DNA of 64,000 bases from Okeania sp. SIO1I7 (lineage in GTDB: Bacteria > Cyanobacteriota > Cyanobacteriia > Cyanobacteriales > Microcoleaceae), in NCBI GenBank assembly GCA_010672585.1, contig JAAHGF010000004.1:319580-383579 (forward strand), written 5' to 3'. The notes beneath the pieces were generated by a model that was not told the DNA's origin, did no database searches, and worked only from the letters and a program-made list of their open reading frames with translations. Shown here in pieces: positions 26,810 to 36,910 of this stretch (its first letter is position 1; each line of letters begins with the position of its first letter). The translations under genes were made by a program, and so were the position numbers.

Positions 26810-29800
26810 ATGAATCCAGAACCAGCTTTTGATTTTGTCAATAATCAATATTTTAATCAGAAAGGAAAAAGTTTAAGCGATTTACAAAAGAAGATTTTTT
26901 GCCTAGCTTGGGAGAATGAAAAATATGGAGAAATTGCGATAAAAACTAATTTTGTTGAGGGATATATTCGACAGGAAGCAGCTAATTTATGGAAAATATT
27001 GGGAGATTTATTCGGGCAAAAAATTACCAGCAAAAATTTTCGTGGAGTGGTAGAACAAAAACAGAGCGATCGCGACAAATTTCCCCTACCTCAACAGATG
27101 AAGGAATGGTTTAAAATTCTGGGTTATCAATTTGCAGAAAACTATAACGTTGTAGATAAAATTCACGGCAAAAGATTTTTTGAATGGATAATTAAGGTTA
27201 AGACGCGTCGGGGGTATGACCGCATTCTTGTCAGAGGTGTTGAAGGGGAGGTGGCAACTTGCGACCTCAATGCTTTGCGTCGGTCGGTGGCAAAGGAAAA
27301 AACTGATGAGGGTTGGTTGGTGGCAGTACGTCGTATTAGTAATGCGGCTCGCCATGGGGTTGAAAAGGAGGAAAATCAAAATCTGTTCTGCTACACTTTT
27401 GACGAACTTTTAGACCAGGAAGCTGACTTTGAACGTTATTTTCAATGGCTGGAAAAACAAGTGAAACAGCGGGGTATTGATAAAAAATATGTACCTCTTG
27501 CTTGTCGGAAGGAGGAAGTTGACCCCGATACGAAACAAAAAATAGGGGTGAGTGACTACGAGGAAGCAGACGGTTGGATAGATGGTTACATTGATAAATG
27601 GCTCGATGACCCCGTGAAAAAGCATCTCTCGGTTTTGGGGGAGTTTGGTACTGGCAAGACTTGGTTTGTTTTTCACTATGCTTGGCAGCAGTTACAAAAA
27701 TATTTGGATGCTAAAAAACGAGGTGTGGAACGTCCGCGTTTGCCGATAATTATTTTGCTGCGCGACTATGCTAAGGCGGTTAATATGGAGTCTCTATTTT
27801 CCGAGTTCTTTTTCCGACAACATGAAATTCCTCTACCCGGTTATTCTGCTTTTGAATTACTCAACCGTATGGGTAAATTGTTGGTAATTTTTGATGGTTT
27901 TGACGAGATGGCAGCGAGGGTTGACCGACAAAAGATGATTAATAATTTTTGGGAGTTAGCTCAAACGGTGGTACCGGGGGCGAAGGTTATTCTCACTTGT
28001 CGCACCGAACATTTTCCCGAAGCACAGGAAGGTCGCGCTCTGTTGAATGCTGAGTTACAAGCTTCTGTTGCTAACCTGACTGGGGAACCGCCACAATTTG
28101 AAGTTTTGGAATTGAAAAAATTTAACGATGAGCAAATTCGTCAGGTACTTTCTTTCAATACCGAACCTTCTACGGTGGAAAAGGTGATGAATAATTCCCA
28201 ACTTTTAGACTTAGCGCGACGCCCGGTGATGAGTGAATTAATTTTGGCAGCGTTGCCAGAGATAGAGAAAGGGAAGGCGATCGACTTGGCGCGGATATAT
28301 TTGTATGCGGTTACACATAAAATGCAAGGGGATATTAAGGAAGAGCGGACTTTCACTTCTCTTGCAGATAAGCTTTATTTTCTCTGCGAACTTTCCTGGG
28401 AAATGTTATCTAATGACCGGATGAGTCTGAATTATCGGGAATTTTCAGACCGCATTCGGCGTTTGTTTGAGTCAAGGGTGCAGCAACAAAGAGATTTGGA
28501 TCATTGGCATTATGACATGATGGGTCAGACAATATTGATTAGAAATGAGGATGGCGACTATTCTCCTGCTCATCGTTCTATGTTGGAATTTTTTGTTGCT
28601 TATAAGTTTGCTGCGGAGTTGGGAGTATTGGTTGATGATTTTGTGGAGGTGGCGCGGATGCAGTCTCATGTTAATTTGGAGGCAATGGGTGAAAATTGTA
28701 CTTGGTCTGAATATTTCCGTCGGGAGGTGGATGCTAAGGGAGGGGTTATTTCTATTCCTCCTCTGAAGACTTTTTCTCGCGAATGTCTGGAAAATTTACG
28801 TTCGACTTTGGGAAAAATGCCATTGACAAAGGCGGTTTTGGATTTGTTATTGCCGATGTTGCGTCTAGGGGAAGGGAAGGAGGAAAAGCAGAATGTTTGT
28901 GGTAGGTTGCGGGAAGTTGTGGAGGAGACTAGGGGAAAAACTGTGGCAAAAGTTGGTTATGTTGGTGGGAATGCGGCGACTTTGTTGGTGATGACTGATA
29001 AGTTTGGTTTGGAGGGTTGTCATCTCAGTGAGTCTATTATTTTGGGTGCTGACTTTTCTGGCGCTAGTTTGCAGGGTGTTAATTTTGCTGAGGCAAATTT
29101 GGCTGATTGTATTTTTATGGAATATATGAATATAGTCAGGTCTTTTGCTTTTACCCCTGATAGTAAACTTTTAGCAACAGGTGATGAGTCTGGAAAAATT
29201 CATCTGTGGCAAGTTGCTGATGGTAAAAAACTTTTGACTTGGGAAGGTCATACCCATATAGTCAGAAGCATAAAATTTGCTGCTGACGGTCAAACTCTAG
29301 TTAGCGCTAGCTCTGACAAAACAGTAAAATTTTGGGATATGACAAGCAGTAAATGTTTGAAAAGCTTATCCATAGATCCTAATTTTGTCTTTTATACTGC
29401 CTTGAGTCCGAATCTGAAAATCTTAGCTACTGGTAGCATCGACGGTACAACTCAATTATGGGATATTGGCAATGGTAAATGTCTGGCGACCCTAGAAGGA
29501 CACACAAGTTGGATAAATAGAATAGTTTTCAGTCCAGATGGGGAAATTCTGGCAACTGCTAGCAAAGATACAAATATTAAGCTATGGAATATTACTAATG
29601 GCGAATGTCTAGCCAGTTTGTCAGATCATGAAGAAGAAGTCTGGGGTATTGTTTTTAGCCCGGATGGTCAAGTTTTGGCAAGTGGCAGTGCTGACTTTAC
29701 CATCAAACTTTGGAATATTGGAGATATCAATAACATTTCTGTCTCTGCTACTATACCTGCACACAATAATGATGTAAGAGGAATGGCATTTTCCCCAGAT

Positions 29801-31012
29801 GGAAAAATACTTGCTAGTGGAAGTGGCGATCTAACTACCAAATTGTGGGATGTCAGCTTTGGCGATCGTCCGCAACTCCTGGAGACTTTACGAGGACATA
29901 CTTCTTGGTTGGAGGAAGTAGCTTTTAGTCCTAATGGAAAAATTTTAGCCAGTGGTGCTGCTGATAAAAAAGTTAATTTGTGGAATGTTGACAATATTCA
30001 TAATGTCACTCTCCAAAACAATTTGGGAGGTTGGGATAATTGGATACGTTCAATCGTCTTTAGCCCTGATGGCAAGACTTTAGCTAGTGGAGGTGATGAC
30101 TATTGTGTAAGACTTTGGAATGTAGAAACAGGAGAAGTAGTGGCAGCTTGGTGGGAACATAGAGAGCGCGTTCAATCAGTTGCTTTTAGTCCTGACGGCC
30201 AAACTATTGCCAGTGGTAGTAGGGATTTTAAAGTTAAGTTATGGAGTGTTAATACCAGTGAATGTTTAGCAACTTTGGGCGGACATACAGATCATTTGTA
30301 TATAGTTACTTTTAGTTCTGATGATCGCTTCTTAGTCAGTGCTGGAGACGATCGCTCTGTCAGATTTTGGGATGCTAAGAGCAACCGACATTTGAAAACT
30401 GCACCGAAACACTATACATCAAAAGTTTTTGCACTTGCCCTAAGTCCAGATAATCAGAAAATAGCTGTTGGTGGAATTGAACCTATCATTCAGTTGTGGG
30501 ATATTGAGACAGACGACAATTTAATCAGTTTCCGAGGACATCAAGGAGAAATAATGTCAGTTGCTTTCAGTCCTAATGGTAAGTTGTTAGCAACTAGCAG
30601 CTATGATAAAACCATACGTTTGTGGGATGTCACCACCCAGGAATGTCTCGCTATTTTTGAAGGGCAACAAATCTGGACTTATAAGACTGCCTTCAGTCCA
30701 GATGGTCAACTATTAGCAAGTGGATCAGAAAACTACACCGTCCGCTTGTGGGATGTCAACACCCACGAACCTTATGCCACCTTTAGCGGACATCAGAGTT
30801 GGGTATTAGCAGTAGCATTCCACCCCGACGGTCAAATTATTGCCAGTAGTAGCGCCGACGAAACAATAAAACTGTGGAACATCAAAACAGGAGAGTGCAT
30901 CAAAACCCTGAGAGTACCCAGACCTTATGAAAACGCCAACATTAGGGGAGTCAAAGGATTAAGCGACATTCAAAAAGCAAGCCTCACAGCATTAGGAGCA
31001 GTAGAACTATAG
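26810..31012 (+). CDS. NACHT NTPase with N-terminal HTH and nuclease-like region, and 14 WD40 repeats
   Basis: A 1400-residue STAND/NLR-type protein. Residues about 18-85 resemble the helix-turn-helix domain at the start of many cyanobacterial STAND proteins (EGYIRQEAANLWKILG). Residues about 110-205 (YDRILVRGVEGEVATCDLNAL...GWLVAVRRIS...LFCYTFDELL) look like a restriction-endonuclease (Mrr-type) fold, with R where a catalytic K would be expected. Walker A GEFGTGKT is at 277-284 and Walker B LLVIFDGFDEMA at 357-368. A short pentapeptide-like linker (ADFSGASLQGVNFAEANL) near 745-765 precedes 14 WD40 repeats, enough for two seven-blade propellers. Such proteins are sensors in bacterial antiphage defence or signalling; the ligand is unknown. 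It is monocistronic in a repeat-rich region. Confidence 0.92.
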   Translation: MNPEPAFDFVNNQYFNQKGKSLSDLQKKIFCLAWENEKYGEIAIKTNFVEGYIRQEAANLWKILGDLFGQKITSKNFRGVVEQKQSDRDKFPLPQQMKEWFKILGYQFAENYNVVDKIHGKRFFEWIIKVKTRRGYDRILVRGVEGEVATCDLNALRRSVAKEKTDEGWLVAVRRISNAARHGVEKEENQNLFCYTFDELLDQEADFERYFQWLEKQVKQRGIDKKYVPLACRKEEVDPDTKQKIGVSDYEEADGWIDGYIDKWLDDPVKKHLSVLGEFGTGKTWFVFHYAWQQLQKYLDAKKRGVERPRLPIIILLRDYAKAVNMESLFSEFFFRQHEIPLPGYSAFELLNRMGKLLVIFDGFDEMAARVDRQKMINNFWELAQTVVPGAKVILTCRTEHFPEAQEGRALLNAELQASVANLTGEPPQFEVLELKKFNDEQIRQVLSFNTEPSTVEKVMNNSQLLDLARRPVMSELILAALPEIEKGKAIDLARIYLYAVTHKMQGDIKEERTFTSLADKLYFLCELSWEMLSNDRMSLNYREFSDRIRRLFESRVQQQRDLDHWHYDMMGQTILIRNEDGDYSPAHRSMLEFFVAYKFAAELGVLVDDFVEVARMQSHVNLEAMGENCTWSEYFRREVDAKGGVISIPPLKTFSRECLENLRSTLGKMPLTKAVLDLLLPMLRLGEGKEEKQNVCGRLREVVEETRGKTVAKVGYVGGNAATLLVMTDKFGLEGCHLSESIILGADFSGASLQGVNFAEANLADCIFMEYMNIVRSFAFTPDSKLLATGDESGKIHLWQVADGKKLLTWEGHTHIVRSIKFAADGQTLVSASSDKTVKFWDMTSSKCLKSLSIDPNFVFYTALSPNLKILATGSIDGTTQLWDIGNGKCLATLEGHTSWINRIVFSPDGEILATASKDTNIKLWNITNGECLASLSDHEEEVWGIVFSPDGQVLASGSADFTIKLWNIGDINNISVSATIPAHNNDVRGMAFSPDGKILASGSGDLTTKLWDVSFGDRPQLLETLRGHTSWLEEVAFSPNGKILASGAADKKVNLWNVDNIHNVTLQNNLGGWDNWIRSIVFSPDGKTLASGGDDYCVRLWNVETGEVVAAWWEHRERVQSVAFSPDGQTIASGSRDFKVKLWSVNTSECLATLGGHTDHLYIVTFSSDDRFLVSAGDDRSVRFWDAKSNRHLKTAPKHYTSKVFALALSPDNQKIAVGGIEPIIQLWDIETDDNLISFRGHQGEIMSVAFSPNGKLLATSSYDKTIRLWDVTTQECLAIFEGQQIWTYKTAFSPDGQLLASGSENYTVRLWDVNTHEPYATFSGHQSWVLAVAFHPDGQIIASSSADETIKLWNIKTGECIKTLRVPRPYENANIRGVKGLSDIQKASLTALGAVEL

Positions 31013-31079
31013 CGCTGTGTGCAGCCCCCTAAATCCCCCAATTCTGGGGGACTTCTAGAAGTAGAACATTAAATTAATA

Positions 31080-31435
31080 CCGTAGGTTGGGTTAAGCGGT
31101 AGCGCAACCCAACAGATACAAACTTCATTGTTGAGTACACAAACTTATTGTTGGGTTTCGTTCCTCAACTAATCACTTATAATACCGTAGTAGGTTGGGT
31201 TAAGCGGTAGCGCAACCCAACAGATACAAACTTCATTGTTGGGTATACAAACTTATTGTTGGGTATACAAACTTATTGTTGGGTATACAAACTTATTGTT
31301 GGGTATACAAACTTATTGTTGGGTATACAAACTTATTGTTGGGTATACAAACTTCATTGTTGGGTATACAAACTTATTGTTGGGTATACAAACTTATTGT
31401 TGGGTATACAAAATTATTGTTGGGTTTCGTTCCTC
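31080..31435 (+). repeat. 20-bp tandem repeat (GTATACAAACTTATTGTTGG)n with duplicated flank
   Basis: About ten copies of the 20-mer run from about 31221 to 31430, some reading CTTCATTG instead of CTTATTG. A flanking block, GTAGGTTGGGTTAAGCGGTAGCGC..., occurs at 31083 and 31191, so a longer unit was duplicated first. The three overlapping open frames here all repeat the same short peptide and are not genes. Confidence 0.9.
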
Positions 31436-31571
31436 AACCCAACCTACAAAGTGTTCTACTCCATACAGATATCAACTTATTGTGTTGTTATCGAAAAGTG
31501 ATCGCTTATGCTAAACTACTGAAATACAAGCCATTTCAAGCATCAATTAATGAAAACAGACAAACAATACA

Positions 31572-32324
31572 ATGCTAACATCAGATTCTCAAACCCAAAA
31601 GCGTCTTCCCACCATGGAAGAATTACCATATCAAGACGGTAAACCAGTGGATAGCGAAATACAAGACTTAATTGCTCACTTATTAAAATCAATTCTGGCA
31701 TACATTTGGGCAAACCGTAACGATTGGTTTTTTGGTATTGATATGGGATGGTATTATTCTCCCGACGAAAAAGCTATTGCACCAGATGGTTTTTTATGTC
31801 TGGGAGTAGAGCGCGTTAAACATGAAAACTTGCGCTTAAGTTATGTCACCTGGGAAGAAAATGGGGTAATTCCTTCCTTTGCATTAGAAGTAGTATCGAA
31901 AACTCCAGGGGGTGAATATAAGCACAAAAAAAGGAAATATGCTCAATACGGAGTGTTGTACTATGTAATTTACGCTCCCCTACGGATACGAAAACCTAAA
32001 TTGACTTTTTACCGTCTCAATGGAGAAGGGAAATATGAACTGCAAGAAGACAACCCAATGTGGATGCCAGAAATAGGTCTGGGTATTGGTACAGAAGTAG
32101 GAACATTTCAAGGAATTACCAGAGAATGGTTGTATTGGTATGACGAACAAGGAAATCGATATTTAACTTCCGAAGAAGCACGACAGGAAGCCGAATTTGA
32201 GCTACAGCAAGAGCGACAAGGGCGACTGGAGGCGGAAGTTCAGCGACAGCAAGCGGAACAAAGAGCTGAAAATTTAGCGACGCGTTTGCGAGAGTTGGGT
32301 ATCGATCCAGACCAGTTGAATTAG
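31572..32324 (+). CDS. Uma2-family (DUF820) PD-(D/E)XK endonuclease-like protein
   Basis: The 250-residue protein has the DUF820/Uma2 core: the acidic APDGFLCLG near 75-83, FALEVVSKTPGGEYKHKKRKYAQYGVLYYVIY near 100-131 with the E-x-V-S-K-T and conserved K residues of a PD-(D/E)XK nuclease fold, and a Gln/Glu/Arg-rich coiled coil from about 200 to the end (EARQEAEFELQQERQGRLEAEVQ). The family is hugely expanded in cyanobacteria; its function is unproven. A truncated paralogue with similar promoter sequence follows at 32370-32524. Confidence 0.9.
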   Translation: MLTSDSQTQKRLPTMEELPYQDGKPVDSEIQDLIAHLLKSILAYIWANRNDWFFGIDMGWYYSPDEKAIAPDGFLCLGVERVKHENLRLSYVTWEENGVIPSFALEVVSKTPGGEYKHKKRKYAQYGVLYYVIYAPLRIRKPKLTFYRLNGEGKYELQEDNPMWMPEIGLGIGTEVGTFQGITREWLYWYDEQGNRYLTSEEARQEAEFELQQERQGRLEAEVQRQQAEQRAENLATRLRELGIDPDQLN

Positions 32325-32369
32325 AAATACAGTAGAGGCGATCGCTCTACCAGCAGTAGTTGTTGTTCA

Positions 32370-32524
32370 AGAGCGATCGCTTATGCTAAATTACCGAAAT
32401 ACAAGCCATTTCAAACATCAATTGATCGATAAAAATAGCAAAAATTATGCCAAAATCAGATGATTCAACTCAGGAACGTCTTCCTACACTCGGTCTTCCT
32501 GACTCCTCCGTCGTTTATTTATAA
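32370..32524 (+). pseudogene. Truncated second Uma2 gene (5' end only)
   Basis: The upstream region (GATCGCTTATGCTAAA...AATACAAGCCATTTCAA) copies 31500-31545. ATG 32447 then reads MPKSDDSTQERLPTLGLPDSS, parallel to MLTSDSQTQKRLPTMEELP, before a stop at 32524. The break coincides with the start of a MITE (AATATCATGTCCGG), which explains the loss of the rest. Confidence 0.75.
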
Positions 32525-32835
32525 TATCATGTCCGGATAATAGCGTGATAAAAAAACTTTTTCCTTCAACTCCAGTCCTTCTTCCTTCTTCCTTCTTCCT
32601 TCTTCCTTCTTCCTTCTTCTTTCTTCCCTCCTAACTCCTGACTTCCCCTCCTGGGAGGGGGAGGGGCGAGGGGTGGGTTGATATCATGTCCGGTAGCATC
32701 GTTTGTGTATAGAATTAGGTTGAAATTGCGGGAAACCCTTCTGCCTCCTGCCTCCTGCCTCCTGCCTTACCTCCTCCAAAGTGTAAGTATTCAGCCGGAC
32801 ATGATATGACTCCTGACTCCTCCATCGTTTATTTA
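32525..32835. mobile_element. Nested ATATCATGTCCGG elements with a 20-plus-bp direct repeat on both sides
   Basis: One end, ATATCATGTCCGG, lies at about 32525, and a full element with both ends lies at 32681-32807. Between them are TTCCTTC heptamers and GGGAGGGGGAGGGGCG. CTGACTCCTCC(G/A)TCG followed by TTTATTTA stands at 32500-32523 and again at 32815-32835, flanking the whole insertion like a long target duplication or a recombination scar. Confidence 0.65.
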
Positions 32836-32877
32836 GTTGTTTTTGATGATGTGCATTTAACCAGACACGAATATTCA

Positions 32878-32906
32878 CAAAAAAAGTTGGGGAATACTCC
32901 CCAACT
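32878..32906 (-). terminator. Rho-independent terminator, minus strand
   Basis: Read on the minus strand, GTTGGGGA and TCCCCAAC form an 8-bp stem with a 4-base loop, followed by a run of seven T. It lies about 190 bases after the flavodoxin stop and probably ends that transcript. Confidence 0.7.
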
Positions 32907-33099
32907 CCAAAAGGAGATGAACTTAGATGCAAACAAAACAATTTTTCACAGGATGCGATAGATGTTACTATTTCCGGCTAAACAGTTGCCATTACTGAAG
33001 TCGAAAAATACCTCAAATTTAGGAATTTATTCAAACAACTCGTAATGACTTTAGCGTAAAAGGTTAGCCAGATTTAATATAATCTCAAACTTTCAATAT

Positions 33100-33648
33100 C
33101 TAAGCAGGTATCAACACAGCACTTTCCGTGCCTACAAAAATGGGGCGTAATGCTTCAACCCACTGTGTAATTCTCTCTTCAGTTAACTCACTTTGGTTAA
33201 CCTCATCAATAGGCAAACCCACAAATTTACCATTACGCACTGCTGAAGAATGTTCAAAACTGTAACCCTCAATAGGAAAATCTCCCACTATAGTTGCACC
33301 AAGTTTCTCGAATTGGTCACACATAAGTTGCAATGCGCCAGCAAAGTGCTTTCCATGACCGACTTGATCTGCTGCACCAAACAAAGCAATAGTTTTTCCT
33401 GTAAAATCAGGCTTTTCGATATCCATGTCAAAAAGTGGTTCGCGCCAGTCATTTTGTACTTCCCCAGCACCCCAGGTGGAACAACCCAATAATAAATAAT
33501 CATAATCAAGAAGTTGACTATATTCGTCGTAATCTTCTTCCATACTATAGATATCACAAAGTTCTTCGCCAAATTTTTCGCGCACTGCTTCAGCGATTTC
33601 TTCAGTTACACCTGATGTGCTACCATAAAAGATGCCAATTTTTGCCAT
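33100..33648 (-). CDS. isiB: Long-chain flavodoxin
   Basis: ATG 33648 (MAKIGIFYGSTSG) is chosen because GGAG lies 9-12 bases upstream; the GTG at 33657 would overlap it. The 182-residue protein has the FMN phosphate loop GSTSGVTEE at 9-17 and aromatic FMN-stacking residues in the GCSTWGAGE and FGAADQVGHG loops, plus the about 20-residue insert of long-chain flavodoxins. Flavodoxin replaces ferredoxin as photosystem I electron carrier when iron is short. Gene symbol isiB is used by analogy; cyanobacteria of this type can have more than one flavodoxin. No convincing Fur box was found by eye. A terminator lies downstream. Confidence 0.93.
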   Translation of the reverse strand: MAKIGIFYGSTSGVTEEIAEAVREKFGEELCDIYSMEEDYDEYSQLLDYDYLLLGCSTWGAGEVQNDWREPLFDMDIEKPDFTGKTIALFGAADQVGHGKHFAGALQLMCDQFEKLGATIVGDFPIEGYSFEHSSAVRNGKFVGLPIDEVNQSELTEERITQWVEALRPIFVGTESAVLIPA

Positions 33649-34581
33649 AATCAACACTCCTGATTAGTTTTGATAAAATTCATTAAATCTGGTGAGTCAA
33701 ACAATTTCACTAGCTCGACCCAGATTTTTGAGAGTTTTCGGTGATTTTTACCAGTTATTTGCAGAATTTTCTTGCTTCAAATTCTTCTTAATAGATTAGT
33801 CTCTTTTTTTTACTAAATAAGAAGTAATTGCAATAAAATTAGAAATTATTTCTTTAACTGTAGGGTCGAATGGTATTCGCCCTATTCAGTCAGATAACAA
33901 AGACCAATTAGAGACTACTCTTCAAATAACCTGGGAATAGACAGGTATTTTTGTATTAACCCTATCTACTTCTGAATATATCGGGTAAATTAATTGAAAT
34001 CTGTATCAATTGTAGTTGAGAATTCTTTTGAGTAAGTTTATAATTGATCGAAAATTTATTGATTGATTTGGGCTAGGTAAATCTTTGCCCTGATGGTTCT
34101 TTTTGTCAGAGCCACAATTAATAAAACATCTCATTAAGCCTCAAATACACCTTTTTGAAAGCAGTTGTAGGAACGTTCCATGGAACGTCCCTACATTTTT
34201 TTGGGAATTTTTCCTCAGCCCCCTTAACAAAGTCAGAAGTCAGAAGTCAACCCACCCCTAACCCCCAGGGTCTATTTATTGTCACGCGAGCGAAAAATTG
34301 ATGGGGGGATGGGAACCCACCCCTAGCCCCTCCCAGGAGGGGAATTTGGGGGGATGGGGGGATGGGGGGATGGGAGATGGAGATATTTGTATATTTGCAC
34401 AATTAAATGTACTTCATATTAATATTCTCCCCAGGCAATGAATTAGCCCTGCCCGCAGGCCCCTCCGGTGGAGGGGAAGTAGGGGATTTAAGCCTCGCTC
34501 CAAAAACCCGATCGCCAATCAAGGCGGAGTTGCGCGACCCATATTATTTTGATAATTTTTTGATTTTTGAATTATCTAAAA
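33649..34581. other. Gene-free stretch between two converging/diverging units
   Basis: It must hold the flavodoxin promoter in its first part. Later there are GGGATGGGGGGATGGG repeats (about 34340-34375), TCCCAGGAGGGGAATT and CCTCCGGTGGAGG palindromes. No coding region is supported. Confidence 0.5.
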
Positions 34582-35586
34582 CTACCGGACAAACTGTGGC
34601 ATAACTTCCGCAGCAGTAAATAAACCATAAATACCTCTTTGATGTAGAGCAACTCCAGCTTTCAAATAACCAAACGCCGGACCACAAACATTAGCCGCCA
34701 TGCTTGTCTCATCTCCCAATGTAAAAGTATGTGTAGATATTTTGCCCTCAAAAGTACGGCCTGTAACTTGAACATTCGTACTCAAAGGCTTTTTCGGGTT
34801 GCGAGTATCAACAATACCTCCTACACTTACCCGGTCGCGATCGCAAATTCCGGCCAACTCCAACATAATATCGTCAGCGTGTTCCATATTCTCCAATTTC
34901 AACAGACCATTGGTCTCCTCCAACAAGGCTTCAACTTCAGCATCAGTCATCGCCTTTGCCCGTTCTACATCATATCCAGGCAAATGGCCAATATCCTCAC
35001 GAATTGTTGCGCGGTAAGCTTCCCAATTCGCAATTCCCACTCCAAAAGTAATATTCACACTATGAATTTCAGCATAACTCTGAGCTGCAATGGCCGCTGC
35101 TGCAGTTAATAAACCAGGAGTTGCCCCACAACCAGTCATATAAGTAATACCCGCAGCTTGTAACTCATCTTTGAGGGCTAATAATTGTTCGACGGCACTG
35201 GTACGCTTAATGGCATCCACTAATACACCCCGCCAACCAGCAGCAATAAATTGTTTTGCCACATTTGCCATAAAAGTATTAGGCAAGTTTGGTAAGGCCA
35301 GAAAATAACCATCTACAGTATTCGCAACTTTGATTAGTTCTTCAATACTGTGACTACTTAAAACGCCACCAGATTCTAAATGGCCTAAAGAACCCTGAGT
35401 ATTGTACATGGTCATACATTGGTCGGGATTTAATCCTTGAGTGTTGTAGGCATAACCTTTTTGGTCAGCAGCAGCAACCAAGAGCATTTCTTGTTTGGGA
35501 GTGAGTACCCTAGCTGCAGCTTGACCCAGGCCACCGAAACCTAAAACACCTATATGAATTGGATTATTGGAAGTTGTGATTTGCAT
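34582..35586 (-). CDS. Saccharopine dehydrogenase-like NAD(P)-binding oxidoreductase
   Basis: The 334-residue protein opens with a Rossmann glycine motif, [16 protein letters not shown] (residues 12-27), then [11 protein letters not shown]-like strand ends, and has the [16 protein letters not shown] segment that is typical of a cyanobacterial family annotated as saccharopine dehydrogenase-like. The natural substrate is not known, and lysine catabolism through saccharopine is not expected here. It starts at ATG 35586 and stands alone, with no clear ribosome site in the AT-rich leader. Confidence 0.82.
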   Translation of the reverse strand: MQITTSNNPIHIGVLGFGGLGQAAARVLTPKQEMLLVAAADQKGYAYNTQGLNPDQCMTMYNTQGSLGHLESGGVLSSHSIEELIKVANTVDGYFLALPNLPNTFMANVAKQFIAAGWRGVLVDAIKRTSAVEQLLALKDELQAAGITYMTGCGATPGLLTAAAAIAAQSYAEIHSVNITFGVGIANWEAYRATIREDIGHLPGYDVERAKAMTDAEVEALLEETNGLLKLENMEHADDIMLELAGICDRDRVSVGGIVDTRNPKKPLSTNVQVTGRTFEGKISTHTFTLGDETSMAANVCGPAFGYLKAGVALHQRGIYGLFTAAEVMPQFVR

Positions 35587-35771
35587 AGCACTTATAGCAC
35601 TTAATTTAAGTGGACAGACTTTTATTATCTGCTAAGGTGCATCACTGCGGAAGTCATATCATTTGACGGAAGTTAAAAGTCAAAAGTCTAAACAATTGGT
35701 ATCAAAAGTTAAAAAAGTCATTGAAGAAGGCAGAAGGCAGAAGGCAAAAGGCAGAAGGCAGAGGGGAAAAT

Positions 35772-36055
35772 TACCGAATAATTAATAATTAATAATTAAT
35801 AATTAATAATTAAATAATTCGCCCTTTGAAGCCTCCCCTTTTAAGGGGAAAAAAGCGGTCGTTTGCTTTTGCTTCGCAAAACTGGCGTAACGCAACGCTG
35901 ACGCGAAACGCGACAGCGGAACGGAGTTCTCTCTTCGGAGCGCACCCGTTGGGTGGGATGGCGAGGTCTTTTCGCTGTCCGACCATCGACCAAGAGAAGA
36001 AATAATATTTCCTTATATTCAATTCCGTAACGGTTTTAACCTTCTTGTAATTATC
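35772..36055 (+). mobile_element. TACCGAA-family MITE interrupted by a 143-bp GCGGT...ACCAAGAGA element
   Basis: TACCGAATAATT and TAATTAT mark MITE ends; the inner palindrome CCCCTTTTAAGGGG is followed by AAAA and then GCGGTCG (35855) to CGACCAAGAGA (35997), after which the MITE body resumes (AGAAATAATATTTCC as at 3243). The insert starts and ends like the 51-bp element but is longer, so it may itself be composite. Confidence 0.7.
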
Positions 36056-36910
36056 AATTGTCAATTAATGAAATGGGGATAGTCAACGACTGGCCACTCT
36101 GTGTCTACAAACCCCAAGGGATTTTAAGCACCGCAAGTGACGGTGGGGTATTAAACCCACAAAAGAAAAGATCAAGACGAGGGAATTTAACCTAAAGTTC
36201 CTAGTTCATTAGTGACTTAATTAATTGTCTAAAAAATCTCTTTGCAATTATTAGAAATTAACGAAAATGAAATAATTTAAAACCTAATCTTCACTAAGAA
36301 AACATAAAAATTATTTCAGATCATATAATGAACCTTTATTCTAAAGGAAGAGAGAAGAACAAAGAAGGCTTTAGTTATCTAGGAGATAAGATTGATTACT
36401 AATCTTATGTTAGTTCTCCTAGGTTCTGCTACACAAACAGCTATTCGATCAGTTCTAACGGTTATGAAAACTGATATATATCAGCTTAACCTAGAAAATC
36501 ATTTGTATTTTCAAGAGATACTTGACCGACAAATTCCAAAATACTTATTGGACAAGAAATATCAAAGAAGAATATTTTCTTTAACAGCATGAGTGATATT
36601 TGTCAAGCACTTTTAGCTTGAAGTTTTATTATATTACTCACCTGCCTATTTTCTTGATCCCTTATTTCCTCGTGCCTGAGTCCATTGTCTTGACGGTTTC
36701 CAAAATATACGCCAAACTTAACAAATAACTGATGTAATGCTTCAGATTATATTAACTTTTGTTAAGTAATGACTCGTTATCTATCAATTAGTAAAAATTG
36801 ATTTAGATTAAAAGCAAGTCATTGAAATAATCAAGAAGCAATTTCAGCAGATATTCAGTTTCAAAAAATTGGTATCTGTACATAGTCCTACAACTGTTCA
36901 TCATTCATCT
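36056..36910. other. Gene-free stretch upstream of DUF2997-ycf35
   Basis: Holds the second copy of the hairpin motif (TTTTAAGCACC...GACGGTGGGG, 36125-36150). A 66-codon frame at 36392-36592 (TTG start after AGGAGATAAG) has no similarity I recognise and may be chance. The promoter of the downstream trio is probably in 36600-36900 but is not obvious. Confidence 0.45.

Noticed and set aside
31221-31430. Possible CRISPR array
   Set aside because: Units abut directly with no unique spacers and are only 20 bp; no cas genes are near.
31236-31578. Three overlapping open frames of 81-100 codons
   Set aside because: All are read from the 20-bp tandem array and repeat the same peptide (LGIQTYCWVYK...) in three frames; repeat artefact.
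32684-32941. An 85-codon frame on the minus strand
   Set aside because: It lies across a MITE and a terminator hairpin and has no family resemblance or ribosome site.
33649-33900. A Fur box for the flavodoxin gene
   Set aside because: Only weak AATGAATTTTATCAA-type matches in AT-rich sequence; not better than chance by eye.
34407-34604. A 65-codon frame antisense to the saccharopine-dehydrogenase-like gene end
   Set aside because: It covers CCTCCGGTGGAGG palindromes and the gene's 3' end on the other strand; no support.
35810-36064. An 84-codon frame on the minus strand
   Set aside because: It is entirely inside a MITE with a nested element.
36392-36592. A 66-codon frame with a TTG start and possible AGGAGA ribosome site
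   Set aside because: No recognisable family, includes a divergent 21-bp-repeat-like sequence, and could be chance in AT-rich DNA.
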